A stretch of 16,419 nt of DNA from Bacteroidota bacterium (lineage in GTDB: Bacteria > Bacteroidota > Bacteroidia > Chitinophagales > Chitinophagaceae), in NCBI GenBank assembly GCA_023440945.1, contig JAEZRL010000203.1, positions 1 to 16,419 on the forward strand, written 5' to 3'. The position numbers were made by a program, and so were the translations under genes. The notes below the pieces were generated by a model. It made no database searches. It saw only the letters and a list, made by a program, of their open reading frames with translations, and was not told the origin of the DNA. Shown here in pieces: positions 7,364 to 14,146 of the stretch. The stretch's first letter is position 1, and each line of letters begins with the position of its first letter.

Positions 7364-8537
7364 ATGCAGTATTCAATAATAACACTTCACCTGTTTTGTT
7401 TTTATCATCACTGCTTACAATACTAAAGGTATTTAGACCATGCCATTTGAAAGAGTAATTGCCTCTTTTGCTCACTATTTCGATTGCTTCTTTATAAGAT
7501 AACGAACCGATACAAAAGACAACTGCATCTGCATTTGAGGAAGATGTTGAAGCTTGTTCAACCGGAATTTCTTCAAACCTTATTGATGGATTATGTTGCT
7601 TCAAAATATCTTTCACTGTTTGAGTTGGGTTCCCAATAAGAGCAGCAAGTCTTATCTTCTCCGCTACTGATTTTTTTTTCTTCCTAAACGGCAAAGCCAA
7701 CACAGAAATAAAAGCCCTTGCTGTTATACCTGTTTTCAGAAAAGCTTTCATCCACCAATTACCAAAACCCTTATAGTGTTTCTGCACGAATAAAAACATT
7801 GCTCTATAAAAAATGCGAACGTAATTAAAGCTTCCTTTTTTTGTGCTTTCACCTTTAAAATGAATAATGGTTATATCACCCAAGTAGAAATTATGAAAAT
7901 CCTTTTTTTGTATGCGGTAAGAGAGATCGATGTCTTCGCCATACATAAAAAAATTTTCGTCTAAACCACCTGTTAATGTGAGCACTTTTTTTGGAATCAT
8001 TATAAAGGCACCCGATAAAACATCTACTTCATACACACCTTTCTCCGGCAAATTTCCTAATGAATATTTACTGAAAATGCGCGAAGATGGGAACAAAGAA
8101 GATAAACCTGTTAACTTGAAAAACGCAGAAGATGGTGTGGGAAGAGAGCGTTTACTTTCGGCTAAAAAGTTTCCGCTTCCATCTATCATTCTTACTCCAA
8201 CAGCTCCGGCATTAGGATGCATTTCTAAAAATTGAATACATTTTGTAAATGCATCTTCAGGGATAATTGTGTCGGGATTTAGGAATAGAATAAAGTCACC
8301 TTTTGCTATTTCCAGTGCTTTGTTATTCGCTTTTGCAAATCCCAGGTTTTCTTTTTCTTCCAAAAAAATAACGGAAGGAAAGCGAGGTTTAAGCCAGGCA
8401 ACACTTCTATCGCCAGAAGCATTATCAACAACAATTACTTCACCATCTGTTTCTTTCATTGCAGCAGAAACAGAACTTAAACACTGCTCTAAAAAATATT
8501 TCACGTTGTAACTGACTATAATAACGGAAAGCTTCAA
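7362..8537 (-). CDS. family 2 glycosyltransferase with C-terminal extension
   Basis: The 391-residue product has a GT-A fold catalytic domain (about 1-255) that moves a sugar from a nucleotide donor to an acceptor, probably in surface polysaccharide or glycan assembly. Landmarks are the start MKLSVIIVSYN, VIVVDNASGD (35-43), LGFAKANN (65-72), the metal/donor motif LNPDT (86-90, replacing DxD), GAFIMIPKK (176-184), and GGLDENFFMYGEDIDLSYR (190-208) with the acidic acceptor-side residues. This is the Rfb/rhamnosyltransferase-like subgroup. A mildly hydrophobic segment at about 270-284 may touch the membrane. Residues about 296-391 form an extra domain beginning LAALIGNPTQTVKD, with the alternating strand/helix character of a Rossmann-like fold; its role is unknown to me. 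Donor and acceptor cannot be assigned. The gene stands alone: no polysaccharide cluster surrounds it. Confidence 0.9.
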   Translation of the reverse strand: MKLSVIIVSYNVKYFLEQCLSSVSAAMKETDGEVIVVDNASGDRSVAWLKPRFPSVIFLEEKENLGFAKANNKALEIAKGDFILFLNPDTIIPEDAFTKCIQFLEMHPNAGAVGVRMIDGSGNFLAESKRSLPTPSSAFFKLTGLSSLFPSSRIFSKYSLGNLPEKGVYEVDVLSGAFIMIPKKVLTLTGGLDENFFMYGEDIDLSYRIQKKDFHNFYLGDITIIHFKGESTKKGSFNYVRIFYRAMFLFVQKHYKGFGNWWMKAFLKTGITARAFISVLALPFRKKKKSVAEKIRLAALIGNPTQTVKDILKQHNPSIRFEEIPVEQASTSSSNADAVVFCIGSLSYKEAIEIVSKRGNYSFKWHGLNTFSIVSSDDKNKTGEVLLLNTA

Positions 8538-8577
8538 GAGGATAATTTATGCGTGCAAATTAAACAACGTTAGTAGA

Positions 8578-8641
8578 TTTTTTTGGATCAGCATCAATGC
8601 AGATGGCATCCTGTTGTGTCACTCACTTCAGCGTTCTGAAC
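8578..8641. repeat. dispersed intergenic repeat, copy 1
   Basis: Between fabG and the glycosyltransferase gene lies a composite element: T7 (8578-8584), a stem-loop (GGAT 8585-8588 with ATCC 8608-8611, and CATC 8592-8595 with GATG 8602-8605), then a conserved box GTTGTGTCACTCACTTCA plus GCGTTCTGAAC (8613-8641). The box matches copy 2 (12573-12601) at 27 of 29 positions. GGCATC also precedes the box in both copies. No coding potential is convincing. Confidence 0.75.
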
Positions 8642-8663
8642 TTAATTTAGCTTATAAAATTGT

Positions 8664-9419
8664 TTAAATATTCAATCCACCACAAACACTTATTACCTGC
8701 CCTGTTATATATGAACATATATCAGATGCAAGGAACAAAGTGGTATCTGCGATTTCAGACGCCCTGCCGAATCTTCCTAATGGAATCTTCTTTAAAAATT
8801 CTTCTGCACCGCTTCCTTCTTTTAAATAATGCGTCATGTCTGTTTCAACAAAACCAGGTGCAATAGCATTGCAGCGAATGTTCCTGCTGCCTAATTCAAG
8901 CGCTACTGATTTTGTAAAACCAATAATACCGGCTTTACTTGCGGCATAACTGCTTTGTCCGGCATTACCACGCATTCCAACAATAGAACTCATATTAATA
9001 ATACTTCCTTTTTTTGCCTTCATCATAGGACGAATCACCTGTTTAGTCATGTTGTACACACTTTTCAAATTGATTGACATAACATCATCCCATTGATCAG
9101 GTGATAAACGCAAAAGCAAGTTATCTTTACTAATTCCCGCATTGTTTACACAAACATCAATAGCACCAAATTCTTTTACCACATCATTTACAAACGATTC
9201 ACATGCTGCATAATCACCTGCATTACTTTTATATGCTTTAGCGTTTGCACCAAAGCCTTTCAATTTTTCTTCCAACGCAGTTGCTTTTTCTGCACTGCTG
9301 CCGCTAACATAAGTAAAAGCAATATGAGCGCCATGTTCAGCCAGTTTCAATGCTATTGCTTCGCCAATGCCACGGGCTGCACCTGTAATTATACAAACTT
9401 TTGAATCAAGAAGTTTCAT
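8664..9419 (-). CDS. fabG: 3-oxoacyl-[acyl-carrier-protein] reductase (SDR family)
   Basis: FabG uses NADPH to reduce 3-oxoacyl-ACP to (R)-3-hydroxyacyl-ACP in the elongation cycle of fatty-acid synthesis. The 251-residue SDR has the cofactor loop TGAARGIG (12-19), NNAGISKDNLLLR (92-104), Asn117 in SINL, Ser145, Tyr158 and Lys162 (YAASK), the spacing matching E. coli FabG (N110, S138, Y151, K155). APGFVETDMT (187-196), IPLGRFGRASEIA and the end YITGQVISVCGG are typical of FabG proper rather than unrelated SDRs. It is not in a fab cluster here, so a related role in another reductase step cannot be excluded. A possible TACATTTG promoter element lies about 20 nt upstream. The dispersed repeat begins 23 nt past the stop. 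Confidence 0.93.
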   Translation of the reverse strand: MKLLDSKVCIITGAARGIGEAIALKLAEHGAHIAFTYVSGSSAEKATALEEKLKGFGANAKAYKSNAGDYAACESFVNDVVKEFGAIDVCVNNAGISKDNLLLRLSPDQWDDVMSINLKSVYNMTKQVIRPMMKAKKGSIINMSSIVGMRGNAGQSSYAASKAGIIGFTKSVALELGSRNIRCNAIAPGFVETDMTHYLKEGSGAEEFLKKIPLGRFGRASEIADTTLFLASDICSYITGQVISVCGGLNI

Positions 9420-9439
9420 GCGATCAATTTTTGTGTGAG

Positions 9440-9447
9440 CAAATGTA
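9440..9447 (-). promoter_or_regulatory. possible -7 element of a fabG promoter
   Basis: The minus strand reads TACATTTG from 9447 to 9440, matching TAnnTTTG. A start site near 9433 would leave a leader of about 14 nt before the fabG ATG. No TTG is present at the -33 distance, only TTTC, so the assignment is tentative. Confidence 0.35.
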
Positions 9448-9505
9448 AGAATATTGAATGTTGAGAAATACCCGCCGCTAAAGTTTAAAATCTTTCTTTT
9501 ATTAT

Positions 9506-9832
9506 TTACCAGCGCTCTTCTTCGTCAAAATTATTATCACGTTTTTTAGATTGTTCTCTTGTTTTTATTTTCTGAAATTGTCTTTCTATTATCAACTGTG
9601 CAATAATAATTCCAGCATCTGTTTGCTGTTGTGCAAGTAATGATTTTAATTTTTTTTCGCTTACATCAACCCGGTAAAGAAGACGAACAAGTTTTTCAAA
9701 ATCATGATTGATGAGTTGATTTATATAAGCGGATAAATTTTGTTTGAAAACATCAAAAGAAGATTGAGGATACAATGAAGCATTTAAACATTCAATAATT
9801 TCCTGCTGTACTTTCTGCTCAACATCTATCAT
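9506..9832 (-). CDS. small helical protein of unknown function, coupled to the DinB-like gene
   Basis: This is a 108-residue protein that I cannot name. It appears entirely alpha-helical: an amphipathic N-terminal half, a central block NHDFEKLVRLLYRVDVSEKK (about 43-62), a helix ending in AQLIIERQFQKIKTREQ, and a charged tail (KKRDNNFDEEERW). There is one Cys (residue 15), no signal peptide and no membrane segment, so it is probably cytoplasmic. Its ATG overlaps the TGA of the upstream DinB-like gene (ATGA at 9832-9829), which points to translational coupling and a shared mRNA. Ordinary codon use and the clean overlap argue that it is real. A structural or adaptor role is possible, but no function is claimed. 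Confidence 0.8.
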   Translation of the reverse strand: MIDVEQKVQQEIIECLNASLYPQSSFDVFKQNLSAYINQLINHDFEKLVRLLYRVDVSEKKLKSLLAQQQTDAGIIIAQLIIERQFQKIKTREQSKKRDNNFDEEERW

Positions 9833-10317
9833 AAACTACTACCATTACTTTTTTGTTCCCGGATAAGTTTTTTCAGAATAACAATTTGCCCGAGATGATA
9901 ATGTGCATGTTCAATAACACCATGAACAGACTTATAAACAGAAGAAGCATCTTCAACTATTGGCAGCATTAATCTTTCTTCAGGATAAGTATCGATCATC
10001 TGTGCTAACTCCTGTGCGGACTGAAAAACATTTTGTTTTAATTCTTTCCAGTCGCGTTCATTATGCACTTCAGGAACATCAAAACCATTGGAAGAATTTA
10101 TCTCCGGATTCTCACCTTTTAATCTTTGCTGTATAACCCAGTTATAAAAACCGGTGTGATAAAGAATGCCTGCAATGGTATTAGGCGAAGCTTTTGTAAT
10201 GGTAACAGCTTCATGCCAGTTAATATCCTGCAAAGTGTGTTTGAAATCAACATCTGTCCAGTTGCCACCCTGAAACACATCTATTAATTGCATAGCAATA
10301 GCTTCTGTAATTTTCAT
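9829..10317 (-). CDS. DinB-like (YfiT/DinB superfamily) putative metal-dependent protein
   Basis: The 162-residue product has the size and pattern of the DinB/YfiT four-helix-bundle superfamily, whose metal site uses three histidines. Candidates here are His54 in GILYHTGFYNWVIQ and the HxxxH pair His137/His141 in VHGVIEHAHYHLGQIVILKK; NWHEAV at 33-38 is also family-like. Superfamily members include thiol-dependent transferases (bacillithiol or mycothiol S-transferases) and many uncharacterised proteins, so the reaction is not assignable. No signal peptide or membrane segment is seen. It overlaps the following small gene by four bases and lies 112 bp downstream of the TIGR02757 gene, an AT-rich gap in which I see no clear promoter or terminator. 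Confidence 0.83.
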   Translation of the reverse strand: MKITEAIAMQLIDVFQGGNWTDVDFKHTLQDINWHEAVTITKASPNTIAGILYHTGFYNWVIQQRLKGENPEINSSNGFDVPEVHNERDWKELKQNVFQSAQELAQMIDTYPEERLMLPIVEDASSVYKSVHGVIEHAHYHLGQIVILKKLIREQKSNGSSL

Positions 10318-10429
10318 TGTAGAATATTTTATTTTTTCATAAAACCAGATGGAATTTATTATCTCTTGCTGTTAAGGTTTATCAGACTCGATTTTATTAA
10401 AAAAAGTTTTTGTTTCTAACGTTCGGTAA

Positions 10430-11209
10430 CTAATAATACTTTTCAATAACACCTAAACCAAACAAAGCAAAATCGTATTTAACCGGGTCGTTTGAATCTA
10501 AAGTTCTTAAATGTTCCGTAAGCTCAATTGCTGCATTCCAATCAGTTTGTTTACGATGCAACAAGTTAAACCTTTTAGCAACACGGGCAACATGTACATC
10601 AACAGGACATATTAATTGTGAAGGTTTTATAACATTCCAAATGCCAAAATCAACACCTTTATCATCTTTCCGAACCATCCAACGCAAAAACATGTTCAGT
10701 CTTTTGCAATTTGATTTCTTTTCTGGTGTGGCAATGTGTTTTTTTGTACGCAGTGGAACTTCTTCCAGCGAGAAAAAATAATGATGAAAATTGATCAACG
10801 CCTGCTGTACAACTTTATTATTTTCTGCAGTAGTGAGATCTTTTATAAAAGCATCTTCCAGGCTTTTGTAATGCGAATAATGAAAATGAAGAAACTCGAT
10901 AAAATATAAAAGATCAGTCGTGTTGAAAGTGCGATGTTTAAAAGCAAGCAAGTTTTGAAGTTCTTTTGATGAATGATGGAGAATAAAATCATGCGGTGCA
11001 TTATCCATAAACCGCATCAGTTCTTCTGATTTATTAATGATAATAGTTCTGTTTCCCCATGCAAAAATGGATGCAAAAAAAGCTGCGATTTCTATGTCTT
11101 GTTTCTTTGAAAATAAATGCGGAATAGAAACAGGATCATCTTTTATAAATGAAGGCTGATTATACTGCTCAACTTTATCATTCAGAAAATCTTTCAATTT
11201 TTCATTCAC
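10430..11209 (-). CDS. TIGR02757 / DUF2400 family protein with HhH-GPD-like motif
   Basis: The 259-residue protein matches what I know of the TIGR02757 (DUF2400) family, conserved in Bacteroidota and some other phyla without an established function. Characteristic segments are AAFFASIFAWGNR (42-54), KKSNCKRLNMFLRWMVRKDD (164-183), VDFGIWNVIKPSQL (186-199), CPVDVHVARVAKR (201-213) and DPVKYDFALFGLGV near the end. The PVDVH block resembles the catalytic-Asp motif of HhH-GPD DNA glycosylases such as OGG1 (VPVDVHM) and archaeal AGOG, which would make Asp204 the candidate catalytic residue. A DNA-repair role is an inference only. The gene ends in KYY, is the expected length and shows no frameshift. 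The ABC permease gene lies 45 bp upstream on the same strand. Confidence 0.85.
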   Translation of the reverse strand: MNEKLKDFLNDKVEQYNQPSFIKDDPVSIPHLFSKKQDIEIAAFFASIFAWGNRTIIINKSEELMRFMDNAPHDFILHHSSKELQNLLAFKHRTFNTTDLLYFIEFLHFHYSHYKSLEDAFIKDLTTAENNKVVQQALINFHHYFFSLEEVPLRTKKHIATPEKKSNCKRLNMFLRWMVRKDDKGVDFGIWNVIKPSQLICPVDVHVARVAKRFNLLHRKQTDWNAAIELTEHLRTLDSNDPVKYDFALFGLGVIEKYY

Positions 11210-11254
11210 AAAAGCAAAGTAAATACATTCAGCACGATGAGAAGATTTTGAATT

Positions 11255-12520
11255 TTACTCGTAACGCAAAGCCACAATAGGATTGAGTTTGGAAGCTTTG
11301 ATAGCAGGCCATAATCCGGCGCCTAAACCAACAAGTGTGCAGATAATGATACCTATCAAAACCCAGCCCCACGGAACTACAAAACCTGCGCTTAAAAGAA
11401 GAGAGAAAAGATTACCCAATAAAATACCGCCAATAATACCAATGATCGCACCAAACACACTTATAATAGTTGACTCAAATAAAAATTGTTGGCGTATATT
11501 TCTTCGTTTACCACCGATTGCTTTTATCAAGCCAACTTCTTTGGTGCGTTCATTAACAGCCACCAACATAATATTCATTAACCCTATGGCCGCACCAATT
11601 AATGTTATCAAACCAATTGCTCCCGCTGCACCCTGAATACTGCCTAGCAGACCGATAAACGTTTCAGCCAGTTTATCACTTTTATCGATAGCGAAATTAT
11701 CGTCTTCAGCAGGAGTTAATTTTCTAATTGCACGGAACAAAGCGGTTGCTTCATCTACGGCAGCATTTACCTGTTGCACATCTCTTGCCTCCACGCCTAT
11801 CACATAAGAATTCGCTACACTACCTAACCGACGAACGTTATTATAAGTAGTGATGATGACATTATCAGCACGCAGCAAAGCACTTGAGCCTTTGCTTTTC
11901 AACACGCCGATCACCCGGTAAGGGACACCACCCACACGCACCATTTCATCCACTGCTTTTTGTATGTTATCCCCGAAAAGTTTATTAGCTACTTCGTTTC
12001 CTAACAGGCATACATTATGTCCTGTTTGCACGTCCTGCTGGTTAAAATTCCTTCCTGCTGCAAGGGTAAAACCGTTAACTGACAGATAGTTTTCATCGCC
12101 TCCACGTATATCTACATTGGGATTTGTTTTTTTATCCCTGTAATGAATTTCATTGCCACCCTGCGCATTCAGTGAAATACTTACCGTAGCAGGATACTTA
12201 TAAGACTTCTTGAAAGTTTCCGCCTCTAAAAGAGTTATAGGCTTATCAAGATTAGACTTTTTTATCTTCTTCTTTTTATCTTCTTCCGCCTTTTCGTTAT
12301 CGTTACCAAATCTAAAGCGTTCTTTATACGCAATGGTAAAACCATTAGCCCCCATGGTAGAAAAACTACTACGCAGGCTTTCATTCATTGCTTGTATAGC
12401 GGTAATAATACCAATCAACGCCATAATTCCCAACGCAATAATGGTAACCGTAATACCGGTTCGCAATTTATTGCTGCGCACTGTTCTATATGCAAGCGCG
12501 AATGAATCTGCAAGAACCAT
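11255..12520 (-). CDS. MacB/FtsX-type ABC transporter permease
   Basis: This 421-residue inner-membrane protein has the four-helix MacB layout: one N-terminal membrane helix (about 22-42), a large periplasmic MacB-PCD domain (about 45-285), then an FtsX-like core of three helices (about 297-320, 350-372, 383-405). The cytoplasmic coupling region ERTKEVGLIKAIGGKRRNIR (324-343) and the end PAIKASKLNPIVALRYE are family signatures. Such permeases usually work with a separate LolD/MacB ATPase in mechanotransmission or in export of lipoproteins, peptides or drugs. No ATPase gene is adjacent, so the partner must be encoded elsewhere. Residues 73-93 form a short, highly charged stretch (KAEEDKKKKIKK) at the edge of the periplasmic domain. 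The dispersed repeat lies just upstream, followed by the end of nuoN. Confidence 0.92.
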   Translation of the reverse strand: MVLADSFALAYRTVRSNKLRTGITVTIIALGIMALIGIITAIQAMNESLRSSFSTMGANGFTIAYKERFRFGNDNEKAEEDKKKKIKKSNLDKPITLLEAETFKKSYKYPATVSISLNAQGGNEIHYRDKKTNPNVDIRGGDENYLSVNGFTLAAGRNFNQQDVQTGHNVCLLGNEVANKLFGDNIQKAVDEMVRVGGVPYRVIGVLKSKGSSALLRADNVIITTYNNVRRLGSVANSYVIGVEARDVQQVNAAVDEATALFRAIRKLTPAEDDNFAIDKSDKLAETFIGLLGSIQGAAGAIGLITLIGAAIGLMNIMLVAVNERTKEVGLIKAIGGKRRNIRQQFLFESTIISVFGAIIGIIGGILLGNLFSLLLSAGFVVPWGWVLIGIIICTLVGLGAGLWPAIKASKLNPIVALRYE

Positions 12521-12533
12521 AAAAACAAATTTA

Positions 12534-12601
12534 TTTTTTTAGTACCGGCATTTGTTCTTCGTGGCATCGCCGGTTGTGTCACTCACTTCAACGTTCAGAA
12601 C
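12534..12601. repeat. dispersed intergenic repeat, copy 2
   Basis: Between nuoN and the ABC permease gene is the same arrangement as copy 1: T7 (12534-12540), an inverted repeat ACCGGC (12544-12549) / GCCGGT (12569-12574) with a 19-base loop, GGCATC (12563-12568), then the conserved box GTTGTGTCACTCACTTCA plus ACGTTCAGAAC (12573-12601). The box differs from copy 1 at two positions, while the stem sequence is unrelated. On the minus strand, bases 12606-12586 also form a near-perfect 21-nt palindrome centred on GTTCTGAAC. Confidence 0.75.
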
Positions 12602-12715
12602 ATTGAATGAACAGAAAAAATCATCATCATTCATTGCTCTCACTAATAAAGATACTTCTCCTCTTCTTTAAAAAGATAAAATTTCCAAGAAAGGGAGATG
12701 TTTTTTGTTAAGCGG

Positions 12716-14125
12716 TTAGAAGTAAAAGAAATTAAGCAAAGATTGCGGCCAAATTCCAATAAGGATGATTAGAATGGTTAATCCAACCAAAGATGCTTTA
12801 AATACAGGCGAAACTTCTTCCGTTGTTGCTGCATCACCTGTTTTAAAATACATGGCTTGTATTAAACGGAAATAATAATAAACACTCACTGCTGCAAACA
12901 AAACCGCAATAATAACCAACCATGCATAACCACCGGCTTTTATAGCAGAAGCAAGCATATAATATTTGGCAAAGAAACCCGCAGTTAAAGGAATACCTGC
13001 AAGTGAAAGTAAAAATATAGTATTGGTAAAAGCAAGCACAGGCTGCGTTTTTGCAAGACCGTTATAACCTTCGTAAGTAAAATCTTTCATCTTTTCAAGA
13101 ACGGCAAAAAGGCCGATCGTTGGAAGACTATAAGCAACAGCATATAAAAGAATTCCTTCTTTGGAAACATCATTCAAACTAAATAAAGCAAACAGCATAA
13201 ATCCGGCCTGCGAAATACTTGAGTAAGCCAACATTCTTTTTACACTTTGCTGAAATACGGCAGTAATATTTCCAACGAGTAATGTAGCAATGATGATAAT
13301 AGCAAAGATCATTTTCCAGTCAATACCAATCAATTTATTTGCTTCATAACTTGTTTCAGCAGCACGTGCATCAAATAGTTTTAAAAAGGCAATAAACGCG
13401 GCGGCTTTTGCAATCGTCGCCATGAAAGAAGTAATAACACCCGGCGCACCGTCGTAAACATCAGGTGCCCAAAAATGAAAAGGCGCAGCAGAAACCTTAA
13501 AGGCCATGGATAACATCAATATAAAAAGCCCGGTCACTTCTAAAAAGGAAACATCTGAATTTCCGTTTGTAGATGCCTGTATAATTTCTAACTGAAAAGA
13601 ACCTGTTCCGCCATACATGAAAGCAATACCTATCAGCATTATCCCGGTGGAAAACGATCCCATCAGAAGATACTTTAAGGAAGCCTCGTTACTCTTTAAA
13701 TTTCTCTTGTCAATGCCGGTAAGAATATATAATGGAATGGAAAGAATTTCAATACCAAGAAACAACATCAGCAAATTACCATAAGAAGAAAGGATGCAAA
13801 TGCCGCAAAGCACGAAAAATAAAAGTGTAAAATTTTCTGCAGCGTGAAATCCGGCTCTTTCAATTTCTTTTCCACTCAGTAGAACATAGATAAAAGTGGA
13901 AGCAATAGCTATAGTGTTAAAAAACAGACCAAACTTATCAAATATCAGCATTCCTTTGGTATCAATATGAAATATAGAATGGCCGTAAGTATCTGCGATG
14001 TTGCAAACCAATATCACAAATAAACCAATAGCAGCAATGGTTTTATAAGCACTTTTGTTTTTGATCCAAATGCTGCTGAACATCATAACAACACCCCAGA
14101 AAAACGATAGTATAATTGCATTCAT
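12716..14125 (-). CDS. nuoN: NADH-quinone oxidoreductase subunit N
   Basis: NuoN is one of the three antiporter-like, proton-pumping subunits in the membrane arm of respiratory Complex I. The 469-residue product is nearly all transmembrane (about 13-14 helices). The charged residues of the proton path are visible: Glu126 in FLGIEILSIPLYIL (E. coli Glu133), Lys210 in MAFKVSAAPFHFWAPDVY (Lys217), Lys240 in IAKAAAF (Lys247) and Lys387 in GFFAKYYML (Lys395), at nearly constant offset. PDVYDGAP and RMLAYSSISQAG are family signatures. The start lies 21 nt after the nuoM stop. It is the last nuo gene; a 195-bp non-coding gap with the dispersed repeat follows, and I could not find a convincing terminator there. 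Confidence 0.96.
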   Translation of the reverse strand: MNAIILSFFWGVVMMFSSIWIKNKSAYKTIAAIGLFVILVCNIADTYGHSIFHIDTKGMLIFDKFGLFFNTIAIASTFIYVLLSGKEIERAGFHAAENFTLLFFVLCGICILSSYGNLLMLFLGIEILSIPLYILTGIDKRNLKSNEASLKYLLMGSFSTGIMLIGIAFMYGGTGSFQLEIIQASTNGNSDVSFLEVTGLFILMLSMAFKVSAAPFHFWAPDVYDGAPGVITSFMATIAKAAAFIAFLKLFDARAAETSYEANKLIGIDWKMIFAIIIIATLLVGNITAVFQQSVKRMLAYSSISQAGFMLFALFSLNDVSKEGILLYAVAYSLPTIGLFAVLEKMKDFTYEGYNGLAKTQPVLAFTNTIFLLSLAGIPLTAGFFAKYYMLASAIKAGGYAWLVIIAVLFAAVSVYYYFRLIQAMYFKTGDAATTEEVSPVFKASLVGLTILIILIGIWPQSLLNFFYF

Positions 14126-14146
14126 ATTATTACCAGGACTATTCTT

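Noticed and set aside
10318..10429. AT-rich gap with A and T runs (AAAAAAAGTTTTTG) as a terminator after the TIGR02757 gene
   Set aside because: The only pairing is a few A-T pairs; there is no GC-containing stem next to the T-run.
12526..12533. TAAATTTG on the minus strand as a promoter for the ABC permease
   Set aside because: It matches TAnnTTTG, but the start site would fall on the start codon and no TTG sits at the -33 distance; AT-rich DNA gives such matches by chance.
8578..12601. Repeat pair considered as CRISPR, integron attC or insertion-sequence ends
   Set aside because: There are only two copies, about 4 kb apart and in the same orientation, with no spacers, no matching attC core, no transposase between them and ordinary chromosomal genes inside.
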